A stretch of 44,913 nucleotides of DNA from Nemertoderma westbladi (GCA_032718475.1 JAUCBJ010006145.1:1-44913); one strand, 5' to 3'. Positions 31,635 to 41,940 are shown, counted from the first letter of the stretch. Notes: generated by a model from the sequence alone, not told the origin. Numbers and translations: made by a program.

Positions 31635-31680
31635 TTACTAGCTGTCTATCATCCAGACTACAGTAAGTATCCGTAGAATC

Positions 31681-31770
31681 CCACTGCTCCTCTCTACTCC
31701 CCCTCCTCTCCCACTGCTCCTCTCTACTCCCCCTCCTCTCCCACTGCTCCTCTCTACTCCCCCTCCTCTG
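31681..31770. repeat. 30-bp tandem repeat, 3 copies, inside LINE sequence
   Basis: CCACTGCTCCTCTCTACTCC plus CCCTCCTCTC, three times, directly before RT motif B. On the minus strand it reads RRGSREEQWE. Confidence 0.9.
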
Positions 31771-31950
31771 TGGGCTCCCACAAGGAGGAGTACTCTCTCC
31801 CGTACTTTTACTCATTTATATTAATGATCTACCTAATGCCACCCCTACTATTGTTGTACAACAATACAACTCATCTAACTAATAATATTAATTCTGAATT
31901 AAATAACGTTGCTGATTGAAAATCGTCTATAACTAAATAAAAAAAAAACT

Positions 31951-32012
31951 GAAACCACTGTATTATAACTGAAACCACTGTGTTATAACTGAAACCACTG
32001 TATTTTCCAACG
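31951..32012. repeat. 20-bp tandem repeat, 3 copies, inside LINE sequence
   Basis: AACTGAAACCACTGTATTAT repeated three times within the decayed RT coding region. Confidence 0.85.
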
Positions 32013-32478
32013 TAATAAAAAATCCCCAGGACATACCCAGATTAAAAATTAACAACCAAAATATAACACTTACAAATAGTACTAAATTCTTAGGAATTTA
32101 CGTATAGTTAGTTTACGATAGTTAGGTGCCCTACCTTTAGTCACTATAGATCTTCAGCTCTCCCTATCTATTCTCCTCTACAGTAGACTTGCTATATAAA
32201 CTCCAAGTGGGCATCTTTATGTACAATATTAATAATAATAGCAAATGAAACACAACATAACTTATTAAGGAAACCCACAATTATACATAAATATAATACA
32301 CGCTCAGTGGCTCGCGGTGACTACTACATAGATACAGTACGACTAGACTATTCACAGCAATCCATGAGTTTTCGAGGTCCTGCTGTCTGGAATAAATTAC
32401 CAACACAAATTAAAAACTTTACTTTAAAAATTTCATTTGTAAAAAAACTAAAAACATACTTTCTGGAATCGCTTTAAT

Positions 32479-32739
32479 TAAAATTTACTTTCGACTTTAT
32501 CCCTCAACAAAATTGTAACAGTTTATCCTCTCACTTTTAATAACTACAGTGAATACAGTAACTACATCTTACATGTCGCGCATAGTGGCGATCTGTTTCT
32601 GAACGATCTAGACGTGGGTCCCACGATCTAGGCCATAATTAATAATTTTTACTTATTAAAATTCTTTCGAATCTTAAGTAAGTAGGTAGAGAACGACCCC
32701 CCAAATCCAGGAAAGCCCGCCTATCCCGTACGTATTCGC
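32479..32739. other. LINE 3' UTR and spacer
   Basis: AT-rich sequence after the LINE stop, with an imperfect inverted repeat GATCTAGACGTGGGTCCCACGATCTAG region at about 32608-32634 (GTGGGTCCCAC is palindromic). No gene. Confidence 0.55.
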
Positions 32740-33045
32740 AGTTCGTAACCTGACTTCCGGATCACAGAAGTCGTCCATACGATGCTCATGCTCAAGCATA
32801 CCATCTTTTGAGCTTATGCTCATCCGATCAGAGACTTGCTGAGGACTTTTAAAGTTAACTGTCAAAATTTTGGTCTTTTTGGAGTTAATAAAAAGACCAA
32901 CACTAGAAGCAGCATGTTCTAATGAGCTGAGGAGCCGTTGGGCTCCCTCTAATGATTCTGAGAGCACTCCTAAGTCATCAGCAAAGTCTAGATCAGTTAG
33001 GTACTTGGCAGGATTTCCTCGTCTTCTGGAGCCAGCAGGTGGAGT
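32740..33045 (-). pseudogene. Internal fragment of the RTE-like LINE reverse transcriptase (minus strand)
   Basis: The reverse complement matches about 24270-24580 of the nested LINE: RSRRGNPAKYLTDLDFADD, SLEGAQRLLSSLEHAASSVG, KTKILTVNF and SISSKDGMLEH. It is truncated on both sides and has small differences, so it is an old insertion remnant. Confidence 0.88.
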
Positions 33046-33088
33046 TACCCGGATGTCAGCTGTAAGTACTGGGGGTTAATGGGTGGGA

Positions 33089-33107
33089 GGGGGGGGGGGG
33101 GGGGGGG
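33089..33107. repeat. G19 homopolymer
   Basis: A run of 19 G in a G-rich context, one of several such runs in the window. Confidence 0.9.
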
Positions 33108-33613
33108 ATGTAGCACCCACTGCCAACTATCTGAAGCCATTATTATCAGAAATAGCGAAAATGTTTGAATATGTTCTAAAATATCTTATTTTCTCGAAAA
33201 AGGCGGTCAATTTTCACTGTTTTCTTGTCAATTTTGGTGCAGATAGATTCCGCTAAACGTATGGCTCGGGATGTCAAGATTTCCAATGGGAATAACGAGG
33301 AATTTCGATTTGGGTAAAAGTCGATGTAAAACTCATCGAGAGTTCCGGACCGGACAGCCGAATTTATATTTACAAACTCGGAAATTTACAAGTTTAACAT
33401 ATTTTACAGGAATTGTGAATTGATTTATGATTACAGTACATTAATCTTCCGCAAGTAAAGGAAATAATTATTTTATATTATGTTTATTAATTATAATTAT
33501 CATTAGGTTATTTTAATAACAAAACCCGAGAGAACTAAATGGCGCGAGAAAAAAAAAACGACATGTAAAATAAAGTAGATAGCGAATAATCCGCGGTAAA
33601 TATATCGGAGATT
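33108..33613. other. Intergenic DNA downstream of DBR1
   Basis: About 500 bp, AT-rich, no ORF or repeat family recognised. The minus-strand AATAAA at 33613-33618 overlaps the DBR1 stop codon, so a very short 3' UTR in this region is possible. Confidence 0.55.
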
Positions 33614-35597
33614 TTATTCCGATTCGTCGGCGGAGTAAATGGAGCGATTCCGGCGCTTAAATACCGAGGGAAGTTCGGAAGAGTCGGAGGAGTGGGAGGA
33701 TCGTTTACTGGAACCATCCGTGGGAGGCGTCGGGGGGCAGACTCCCAGAGGAGCTGCAGTGGTACGGGAGTCCTCCGGAAGAGTCCCGGTCACAGTGGAG
33801 TCCTCCGGGAGAGTCCCGGTCACAGTGGAGTCCTCCGGAAGAGTCCCGGTCACAGTGGAGTCCTCCGGAAGAGTCCCGGTCACAGTGGAGTCCTCCGGAA
33901 GAGTCCCGGTCACAGTGGAGTCCTCCGGAAGAGTCCCGGTCACAGTGGAGTCCTCCGGAAGAGTCCCGGTCATAGTGGAGTCCTCCGGAAGAGTCCCGGT
34001 CACAGTGGAGTCCTCCGGAAGAGTCCCGGTCACAGTGGAGTCCTCCGGAAGTGCCTCAAGCGTCGAGGCGATGGAAGTGTCATCGCAGGAAGATAAATCA
34101 TCAATGGGATTCCTCACCGGAAGTGGGAGTTTAAAGGGAGAAGGAGGGATACCGTTAGTAAGGGAGGTTGTCCCGGTAACGGATCCATCCGACTCAACGT
34201 CCCCCAACTCGCTACCGGATTGGCTGACCGCCGCGAAGTAACGCCGCTTCGCCTGGAACCGCGACTTCAGCCGCTCGAGGCGCTGCTTCCGGTTCACTAT
34301 GACGTCATCGTTGGAGGAATCCGAGAAGCGGATATCCGGCGGCTGAGGGGTGTCGGGCGGCTGAGGGGTGTCGGGCGCCACTGTGGCGTCGAGGTCGTCC
34401 GGGAGACGGGCGGGGCGGCTGGGTGTGGCGACGGTGGCGGCGGTGGCGAGGTAAAGCGCCACCGGGTCCGCCACACCCAGCGCGGCGCACAGCCGGTGGG
34501 TCTGCGGGTTGACCCAGGGACCCGGCGGCTGGGTCGCCTTCCGGAAGGACTTCCCTTGTCGGACGGGATCGAAGGCCGGCGGCCCGGGGAGGAAGTCGAC
34601 CGGGACGACGAGACGGTCGCCTAGCAACCGGGAGGTCTCCTCGCGGTCCGCCGCGGTCGGACGGTGGGTCGCAGCGCCCCCTAGCGACGTCAGCGCGTTC
34701 AGGTTGGGCTGTCGCTCCTCGATGGAGAGAAACTCGTTGGTTAAACGCAACACGCTGAGCCACTCGGCGTCGTATTCCAGAACGCCGGTCGCCGAGGCAA
34801 CCGGGAGGTCTAGAACCTGGAGGAAGTCGCGACGAGGGAGGCACTTATCTAGGGCGAGGAACCGCGTGACCGACCCGTCTGGGTGGGGGAACACGGCTGA
34901 GTACTTACAGTGGAGATGGCCGGCGAACCAGTACCGAGGTCGAGCCGAACGGAGGAGCTCGTCCAACGGAGGACTCCCGAGTTGGTTGCGGTCGACGTCG
35001 TTACGGAAAAAACGGCTTCCTACGGAGCAGCTGCTCCGTGTCGCCATGACGGCAGATACTAACCGGCCAATCATGGGAGAGCATGATGTCCAGGGAGGAG
35101 GGAGATAGTTGTTTCATTCTGTAGATATCGAGGGCCCGTTGGTGGTAAACGGAACGAACTGAGTTCCTCGAGAACGGAGGGAACTCGAAGTGTCCCTTCC
35201 GGTAGTCGTGCGATTTATATATCCCGGAAACGCCGCCGATCCGCAGGCCTCGGTAGTTGAGGACCCCGGCCCACCCGAGGTAATAGATGTTAGGGGCGAC
35301 CCAGCCGCCGTATGGGAGTTCGCACAGATAGCTGGAGGCTTCGTGGTTGCCGCCTATAAATATAGTGAGATAAGGGGCCGTCTTCTCCCCGCTGTAGTAC
35401 TTGTAGAAGGAGCACATGTGTTTGTGTTGGATGGGGACCGCCATACAGGCCAGGTCTTCTGGGTTCCGGACCGATTGGAAGTCGCCGCAGCATAGCAACA
35501 GATCGATTACTATCTCCTGCTCGCGTTCTATAGCCGCTAACGTTCCGTAGATGGCGTCCAACTCACCGTGAGCACAACCCTCAACCGCTATTCTCAT
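33614..35597 (-). CDS. DBR1: Lariat debranching enzyme, intron-free, with one frameshift
   Basis: The minus strand from ATG 35597 reads [20 protein letters not shown], a clear DBR1 start. DBR1 hydrolyses the 2'-5' branch of intron lariats in the nucleus. Metallophosphatase motifs are all present: GCAHGELD (Cys8, His10), [13 protein letters not shown] (Asp39), GGNHEAS (Asn84, His85), [22 protein letters not shown] (His175) and, after the frame break, FAGHLHCKY. Later [12 protein letters not shown] and INPQT-like [16 protein letters not shown] also match the family. The frame breaks at a six-base run (A6 on plus, 35007-35012): the first frame stops at 35001 after RRKPFFP, the second runs to 33614. 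One base fewer would rejoin them, so this is either a real lesion or a sequencing error. The tail holds nine or ten [10 protein letters not shown] repeats and ends [14 protein letters not shown]. No intron is visible, whereas animal DBR1 genes usually have several exons: a retrocopy or an intron-poor lineage. About 660 aa, longer than usual because of the repeats. Confidence 0.92.
33768..34050. repeat. 30-bp coding minisatellite in the DBR1 tail
   Basis: GAGTCCTCCGGAAGAGTCCC plus GGTCACAGTG, 30 bp, nine to ten copies, in frame with DBR1 (minus reading [10 protein letters not shown]). Units are nearly identical, pointing to recent expansion or homogenisation. Confidence 0.95.
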
Positions 35598-35882
35598 ATT
35601 AATTTATTTACGAGTGACAAAAGCAATTAAGTTATCAGTGATATTATACGGTTAGCAGGTTAGGCCACATGAGAGCAAGCACCCATTTTCTGAACATCCA
35701 TAATATTGCCTGTTTTATAAATGCTTTCAGTTGGTATGGGGCTGTTATTGTTTGGTCTGTCTGTTTGATTGGTTGTTATTGAGTGCTTGCTAATCTTAGC
35801 CAGCATTAAATGCACTAAATCATCAAGCACCCAATGTGTACACACACAGAGGGGTCAATACGTTTCACAAGAGGCATAATGG
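35598..35882. other. Region upstream of DBR1
   Basis: About 285 bp with no second gene. It would contain the DBR1 promoter; ATTGGTTGTTATTG at about 35770 includes an inverted CCAAT word (minus sense CCAAT), but no TATA box or other element is convincing. Confidence 0.4.
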
Positions 35883-35883
35883 A

Positions 35884-35905
35884 GGGGGGGGGGGGGGGGG
35901 GGGGG
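35884..35905. repeat. G22 homopolymer
   Basis: 22 consecutive G; the same length as the run inside gag at 19410-19431. Confidence 0.9.
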
Positions 35906-35982
35906 TTAGGCCTAGTCGCAAAACCTATCTTGGCGAATTTCAAGCACGGCCCGGCGAATTAACAATGATAATTATTAAGAGA

Positions 35983-36140
35983 GGGAAAGGAGCAGGTTGC
36001 TGTGGCAGGATTAATTAAAAAAATTCATTGGACGCTAATAACAGATGATTACTCTCAAAAATAAAACTGTAACCTGTTCTATTGTATTTAGTTTATTGTT
36101 TTGGTTAAAATAACGTGCCACTGTAACCTGCTCCTTTCCC
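35983..36140. repeat. Short inverted repeat, possible MITE remnant
   Basis: GGGAAAGGAGCAGGTT at 35983 onward pairs with AACCTGCTCCTTTCCC ending at 36140; the match extends to 25 nt with two mismatches (inner TGGCA / TGCCA). The 108 bp between is AT-rich. No target duplication was found. Confidence 0.65.
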
Positions 36141-36390
36141 TAAATTGAGAATTTAACATTGAGGCGTGATATTTATTCGCCAAGGCCTTAAGGCGGGTTT
36201 TGCGTCCAGTTCCACCCTCTGTCTCGGTAACGGATAGGATAAAAAATGATTTTTATTATTACGTACTATATTTATTAGGCCTATTTATTTTGAAATAAAG
36301 ATTAAGATGTACCGGTAAGGTAAATAGAGTACAAAACGGCCGATATGTATATGTATAACCAATAATATAATTAATAAAATAATACAATAT
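36141..36390. other. Intergenic, nothing recognised
   Basis: AT-rich sequence with TAGGCCTATTTA and ACCGGTAAGG words; no ORF or repeat structure that I can support. Confidence 0.55.
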
Positions 36391-36396
36391 CATATC
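36391..36396. repeat. Left target-site duplication CATATC
   Basis: Matches 37230-37235 on the other side of the foldback element. Confidence 0.7.
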
Positions 36397-37229
36397 TATG
36401 AAGCGCCGTTTACGCCAAAACTATCTGAATAAATATTATACTCAAGATGTGTCAATAAAAAATATTATACTTAAGATGTATCTAAATTCTCGGCCGAGAT
36501 TCTCGGCCGAGTTTTTCTCGGCCGAGATCTCGGCCGAGTTTTCTCTGCCGAGTTTTCTCGGCCGAGATTCTCGGCCGAGTTTTTCTCGGCCGAGTTTTTC
36601 TCGGCCGAGTTTTTCTCGGCCGAGAAAGTATTAAAATATGAAACGGCGGGAAATTTAAAATGGCATTGTATTTGCAATAATTACAGTATTTACGGCACGC
36701 ATTTTGGATGTTAGCGAACGAACTATTTCAAGGCGTTGTAAACAATATGGACTGAATAATAATAAATACTCTGATATAGATAATGTCAACCTTGATAAAG
36801 CTATACGACATATATTGAGCAATATTTCCCGCTGTTACAACTTTTAAGATTATAAATTCTCGGCCGAGAAAAACTCGGCCGAGAATCTCGGCCGAGATCT
36901 CGGCCGAGAAAAACTCGGCAGAGAAAACTCGGCCGAGATCTCGGCCGAGAAAAACTCGGCCGAGAATAACTCGGCCGAGAAAAACTCGGCAGAGAAAACT
37001 CGGCCGAGATCTCGGCCGAGAAAAACTCGGCCGAGATCTCGGCCGAGAATAGTCTCGGCCGAGAAAAGAAAAACTCGGCAGAGAAAACTCGGCCGAGATC
37101 TCGGCCGAGAAAAACTCGGCCGAGAATCTCGGCCGAGAATTTAGATACATCTTAAGTATAATATTTTTTATTGACACATCTTGAGTATAATATTTATTCA
37201 GATAGTTTTGGCGTAAACGGCGCTTCATA
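36397..37229. mobile_element. Foldback-type element with palindrome-stacked arms
   Basis: TATGAAGCGCCGTTTACGCC at 36397 is repeated inverted at the right end (GGCGTAAACGGCGCTTCATA, ending 37229). The inverted match covers about 90 bp of unique arm and continues into arrays built of the self-complementary word CTCGGCCGAG joined by A/T linkers: about nine copies in the left arm and eighteen in the right, plus variants CTCTGCCGAG or CTCGGCAGAG. CATATC flanks both ends (36391-36396 and 37230-37235) as a 6-bp target duplication. A 210-bp centre holds a small coding remnant. Confidence 0.85.
36659..36847 (+). pseudogene. HTH-like coding remnant inside the foldback element
   Basis: A 62-codon open frame without a clear ATG reads ITVFTARILDVSERTISRRC, then KQYGLNNNKYSDIDNVNLDK and a stop after CYNF. 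The words 'LxVSxRTxxRRxxxYGL' followed by 'YSDIxDxxLDxxIRxI' resemble the helix-turn-helix front part of integrase-like (DDE) proteins found in animal genomes. The catalytic domain is absent. This may be a captured or original coding piece of the element. Confidence 0.5.
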
Positions 37230-37235
37230 CATATC

Positions 37236-38579
37236 TATTCTATTTCATTCCTGTATTAACTCAGTTAACTTAAGTACATTCCTGCCTTCTTTCATTATTA
37301 CAGTCAGTCACTGCTAACAATCACTCATTAGGTAATTTGGTTAGAGTACCGGTACCGATATACATACATAGAGCCACCGGCAGACCGCTAATATTTAAAT
37401 GTAATTATTTATTAGGTGGGATGGACGCACCATATAATATAATACAGAAATAGTTAATGATTCACCATTTACTATACTGCTATAGGGAAAGGGCTACTAA
37501 CTGACTAACAGTACAGCAGTAGGCCTATACAAAATGTACCGGTAGTCGGTAGTTATTTTTGGTATGCAAATTTATATAGTAAAAAGCTACAATAAAATAG
37601 TAAAAACAAGAAAACAAGCGTGAAATCGCGCAAAGGTCAGAAGGTCCGCGTCTACTAACGCATGAACTGTCTCCTTGAATGGCTTACTACCAATCTTACT
37701 AACAAAAAAATTCACAAAAACGCTGGATTGAACTCGGTGCCTAGAGATTCCAAGTCCCCCGCTCTCTACCAAGCGATCCACCCCACGCCGTATGATCTAC
37801 GAAGCCATAAAACCAAAACCAAACTGGAAATTAACAACAACAACAACAACAACAATACCAACAACAACGGAGTGAACCGACAGAAATTGAAAAACAACTA
37901 AAAAAACAAAAAAGTGAAACAACTGAAAATACCTTAATATGCAACAGGGAACAAAGAAATACCATTGAAACGTAGTGGCGATATATTAGTTTATAATGGT
38001 ATAGCGTATAGGCCGCCATTTTGTAATCGTAATACAGAACATGAAATAACCTTACTAAAAGTATGGCTGTAGGGGTTAGATAAAATGAACAATATGGTAT
38101 TTTTTTGAGTAGTGTCTACATCATTGTCCAGAATAGGGTGTTTCCCTTCACTTCTATGGGGCTTTCTATTATTCCTACCTGTCCCAAATACGTTGTATAA
38201 TGATTTCCAACCTGTCCAATATAGGGGCATCCAATCAAATCATCATATGAGCCAACTCCTCGTCATCGGACCAATACCAACATTCCTAAAGTTAGGCATC
38301 TCCCTTATTGGCTATATAATGTAAAGGTTAATGGAAAATTCCACTGATATATAATCCAAGTGTCAGCTACGAATCCAGGGCTCATTATAACAACCTATAC
38401 TGGACAGAGCAACGTATTTGGGACAAGAGCTGGTTGAGGTATATGTACAGTGGAAATTCCCATTCTAAATAATTGCATTTGGAATACATGTTCCCTAGTT
38501 ATGGTCAAAGATATACTGTGGGTGCCTTGCAAATGGCCTGTAAGACTGTGATGCATTATAGGCTATAGTGTCACCATAG
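37236..38579. other. Intergenic region with minor repeats
   Basis: It contains a tRNA-like segment (listed), an (AAC)n run at about 37836-37855 and an inverted pair TGTCCCAAATACGTTG (38180) / CAACGTATTTGGGACA (38409) that shares words with the satellite downstream. Open frames here are short and low-complexity; I see no gene. Confidence 0.5.
37722..37790 (-). repeat. tRNA-like segment, probably head of a SINE (minus strand)
   Basis: The minus strand has an A-box-like TGGATCGCTTGGTAGAGAG and a B box GTTCAATCC at tRNA-like spacing, with a five-pair anticodon stem possible around CTTGGAA (a UGG anticodon). The T-stem pairs poorly, so it is not a functional tRNA. The sequence that follows in minus direction is non-tRNA and ends in T/A-rich DNA, which fits a tRNA-derived SINE. 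Confidence 0.4.
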
Positions 38580-38594
38580 TCACATTATTTCATT

Positions 38595-38705
38595 TCATGT
38601 TGTGCAATTTATTCATATTGTGCAATTTATTCATGTTATGCAATTTATTCATTGTGCAATTTATATTCATTGTGCAATTTATTCATGTGGTGCAATTTAT
38701 TCACA
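38595..38705. repeat. Short tandem repeat TGTGCAATTTATTCAT, six degenerate copies
   Basis: GTGCAATTTATTCAT recurs with 16-22 bp spacing. No other feature. Confidence 0.85.
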
Positions 38706-38809
38706 TATAATAAATCTAAATACATTCGTATAATAATAATTAAATGACAATCAAATTAGTGATATCGCAACCTCCTCCCCCAGACTTAACTTCATCCCAA
38801 ATAGTCCTT

Positions 38810-41235
38810 AATAAGTCTTAAATTTGACTCAAATAGGTTGTTTGTGTCCCATATAGGGTGTTTGTGTAACGTATAGGGTGTGAAGTACTTATAATGATTT
38901 CAAATAGTTTCGAAATGTAATGGAATACTCAAAAGAATATAGAATTCACTATCATAGCTTTCATTTAAATTTGTCCCAAATAGGTTGTTTGTGTCCCATA
39001 TAGGGTGTTTGTGTCCCATATAGGGTGTTTGTGTCCCAAATAGCGTGTCACTTTCTCAAAATGATTTTAAATAATTTCTAAATCTCATGGAATACTCAAA
39101 AGAATATATAATTTAATACCATAGCTTTAATTTCAATTTGTCCCAAATAGGTTGTTTTTGTCCCAAATAGGGTGTTTGTGTCCCGTATAGGGTGTGAATT
39201 GCGTATAATGATTTCGAATATTTTCTAAATGTAATGGAATACTCAAAAGAATATAGAATTCACTATCATAGCTTTAATTTAAATTTGTCCCAAATAGGTT
39301 GTTTATGTCCCATATAGGGTGTTTGTGTCCCATATAAGGTGTTTGTGTCCCAAATAGCGTGTGACTTTCTCAAAATGATTTTACATAGTTAATAAATATA
39401 ATGGAATACTCAAAAGAAAATATAATTCAATGTCATAGCTTTAATTTAAATTTGTCCCAAATAGGTTGTTTTTGTCCCATATAGGGTGTTTTTGTGCCAA
39501 ATAGCGTATGACTTTCTCAAAATGATTTTACATAGTTTATAACTATAATGGAAATACTCAAAAAGAAAATAGAATCCACTATCATAGCTTTAATTTAAAT
39601 TTGTCCCAAATAGGTTGTTTGTGTCCCATATAGGGTGTTTTTGTCCCATATAGGGTGTTTGTGTCCCAAATAGCGTGTGACTTTCTCAAAATGATATTAC
39701 ATAGTTTATAAATATAATGGAATACTCAAAAGAAAATATAATTTACTATCATAGCTTTAATTTAAATTTGTCCCAAATAGGTTGTTTTTGTCCCATATAG
39801 GGTGTTTGTGTGCCAAATAGCGTATGACTTTCTCAAAATTATTTTACATAGTTTATAAATATAATGGAATACTCAAAAGAAAATATAATTTACTATCATA
39901 GCTTTAATTTAAATTTGTCCCAAATAGGTTGTTTTTGTCCCATATAGGGTGTTTGTGTGCCAAATAGCGTATGACTTTCTCAAAATTATTTTACATAGTT
40001 TATAAATATAATGGAAATACTCAAAAGAAAATAGAATCCACTATCATAGCTTTAATTTAAATTTGTCCCAAATAGGTTGCTTGTGTCCCATATAGGGTGT
40101 TTGTGTCCCGTATAGGGTGTGAAGTGCTTATAATGATTTCAAATAGTTTCGAAATGTAATGGAAATACTCAAAAGAAAATAGAATCCACTATCATAGCTT
40201 TAATTTAAATTTGTCCCAAATAGGTTGTTTGTGTCCCATATAGGGTTTTTGTGTCCCGTATAGGGTGTGAAGTGCTTATAATGATTTCAAATAGTTTCGA
40301 AATGTAATGGAATACTCAAAAGAATATAGAATTCACTATCCTAGCTTTAATTTAAATTTGTCCCAAATAGGTTGTATATGTCCCATATAGGGTGTTTGTG
40401 TCCCATATAGGGTGTTTGTGTCCCATATAGGGTGTTTGTGTCCCAAATAGCGTGTGACTTTCTCAAAATTATTTTACATAGTTTATAAATATAATGGAAT
40501 ACTCAAAAGAAAATATAATTTACTATCATAGCTTTAATTTAAATTTGTCCCAAATAGGTTGTTTTTGTCCCATATAGGGTGTTTGTGTGCCAAATAGCGT
40601 ATGACTTTCTCAAAATTATTTTACATAGTTTATAAATATAATGGAAATACTCAAAAGAAAATAGAATCCACTATCATAGCTTTAATTTAAATTTGTCCCA
40701 AATAGGTTGTTTGTGTCCCATATAGGGTGTTTGTGTCCCGTATAGGGTGTGAAGTGCTTATAATGATTTCATATAGTTTCAAAATGTAATGGAAATACTC
40801 AAAAGAATATAGAATTCACTATCCTAGCTTTAATTTAAATTTGTCCCAAATAGGTTGTATATGTCCCATAAAGGGTGTTTGTGTCCCATATAGGGTGTTT
40901 GTGTCCCAAATAGCGTGTGACTTTCTCAAAATGATTTTAAATAGTTTCTAAATCTCATGGAATACTCAAAAGAATATAGAATTCACTATCCTAGCTTTAA
41001 TTTAAATTTGTCCCAAATAGGTTGTTTATGTCCCATATAGGGTGTTTGTGTCCCATATAGGGTGTTTGTGTCCCAAATAGCGTGTGGCTTTCTCAAAATA
41101 ATTTAACATAGTTCATAAATATAATGGAATACTCAGAGAAAAATATAATTCACTATCATAGCTTTAATTTAAATTTGTCCCAAATAGGTTGTTTTTATCC
41201 CAAATAGGGTGTTAGTGTAATAGTTTATAAATATA
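38810..41235. repeat. Composite satellite, about 16 units of 145-185 bp
   Basis: Each unit has AATTTGTCCCAAATAGGTTG, then one to three copies of a 22-bp piece GTGTCCCATATAGGGTGTTT, then either GTGCCAAATAGCGTATGACT or GTATAGGGTGTGAAGTGCTT, an AT-rich stretch with AATGGAATACTCAAAAGAA, and CACTATCATAGCTTTAATTT. The two alternative middles alternate irregularly, so at least two unit types exist. There is no coding potential. Confidence 0.93.
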
Positions 41236-41525
41236 ATTGAATAATAAAAAAAATATTTTTTCCTTTATAAACTATGTAAAATCATTTTGAGAAAGTCATA
41301 CGCAATTTGGGACACACACACCCTATATGGGACATAAACAACCTATTTGGGACAAATACAAATTAAAGCTATGATAGTGGATTCTATATTCTTTTGAGTA
41401 TTCCATTACATTTAGAAAATATTTTTGAAATCATTATAAGCAATTCACACCCTATACAGGACACAAACAGCCTCTATGGGACAAAAACAACCTATTTGGG
41501 ACAAATTGAAATTAAAGCTATAGTA
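41236..41525. repeat. Inverted end of the composite satellite
   Basis: From about 41255 the same words appear as reverse complements (CATTTTGAGAAAGTCATACG, CCCTATATGGGACA, CAACCTATTTGGGACAAAT, TTAAAGCTATGATAGTG), nearly two units. The orientation switch lies near 41240-41255 and creates a large potential hairpin with the array on its left. Confidence 0.88.
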
Positions 41526-41537
41526 CATGAATTCCAT

Positions 41538-41940
41538 CGTTACGGAATTTCAAATCGCACGTGTTTTCTAAACTTTGGGTCAAAATAGCAGCTTGGTTTG
41601 CAATTGCCAATGCAAGCTATTATGACGTAAACGTAGTGCGACATATGGCCAACACTGTTGAATGTTAATTTTAAATTCTTAGACTGGTGAATCATGCAGC
41701 ATGTCGCGTCTAAACATCGTTACGGAATTTCACGAAAAAGACAAGCATATTTTTGAAAATTTTGTGATAAACATTTCTGCGAATTATGAGGTTGTTCTGA
41801 ATTAATGAGCTTTGGGTGGGTTAGATATGAAGTGGCATGTATTAGATCCACAACAAACTACACAACGAAATTCATTTAGGCTATCAAATCTAAATTTTCT
41901 TGTCGTTACGGAATTTCAAAGCTGAACGTTACGGAATTTC
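41538..41940. promoter_or_regulatory. Left cluster of four CGTTACGGAATTTC sites
   Basis: Perfect 14-bp copies start at 41538, 41718, 41904 and 41927, all in plus orientation, beside the transposase ORF. They are likely subterminal transposase-binding repeats or part of the element's ends (inference). Confidence 0.7.

Larger units (their letters stand above)
31640..32478 (+). pseudogene. CR1/L2-like LINE: RT motif B to C-terminus, heavily decayed
   Basis: Not visible as a long ORF, but the plus strand reads CGLPQGGVLSPVLLLIYIND at about 31767-31826, then INSELNNVAD with the next Trp codon now a stop, later LTNSTKFLGIYV at about 32069-32104, and a C-terminal block at about 32270-32478 with HKYNTRSVARGDYY, SFRGPAVWNKLPTQIKNF and KLKTYFLESL. 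These are motif B, the region after motif C, the FLGI motif and the common C-terminal domain of CR1/L2-type LINEs. Motif C with its aspartates is lost. Two short tandem repeats lie within it. Confidence 0.8.

Noticed and set aside
33639-34241. Plus-strand ORFs opposite DBR1 ([10 protein letters not shown] repeats)
   Set aside because: Shadow frames of the DBR1 coding minisatellite.
36398-36634. Two identical protein ORFs (MKRRLRQNYLNKYY) at both ends of the foldback element
   Set aside because: They are the two inverted arms read in opposite directions, continuing into palindromes; not coding.
37662-37901. Plus ORF of 79 codons with an Asn run
   Set aside because: It overlaps a tRNA-like SINE head on the minus strand and a trinucleotide repeat; no protein-like composition.
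38810-41235. Arrays of CArG-box-like CCATATAGG words (SRF sites)
   Set aside because: The A/T core is five bases instead of six, and the words are just part of the satellite unit.
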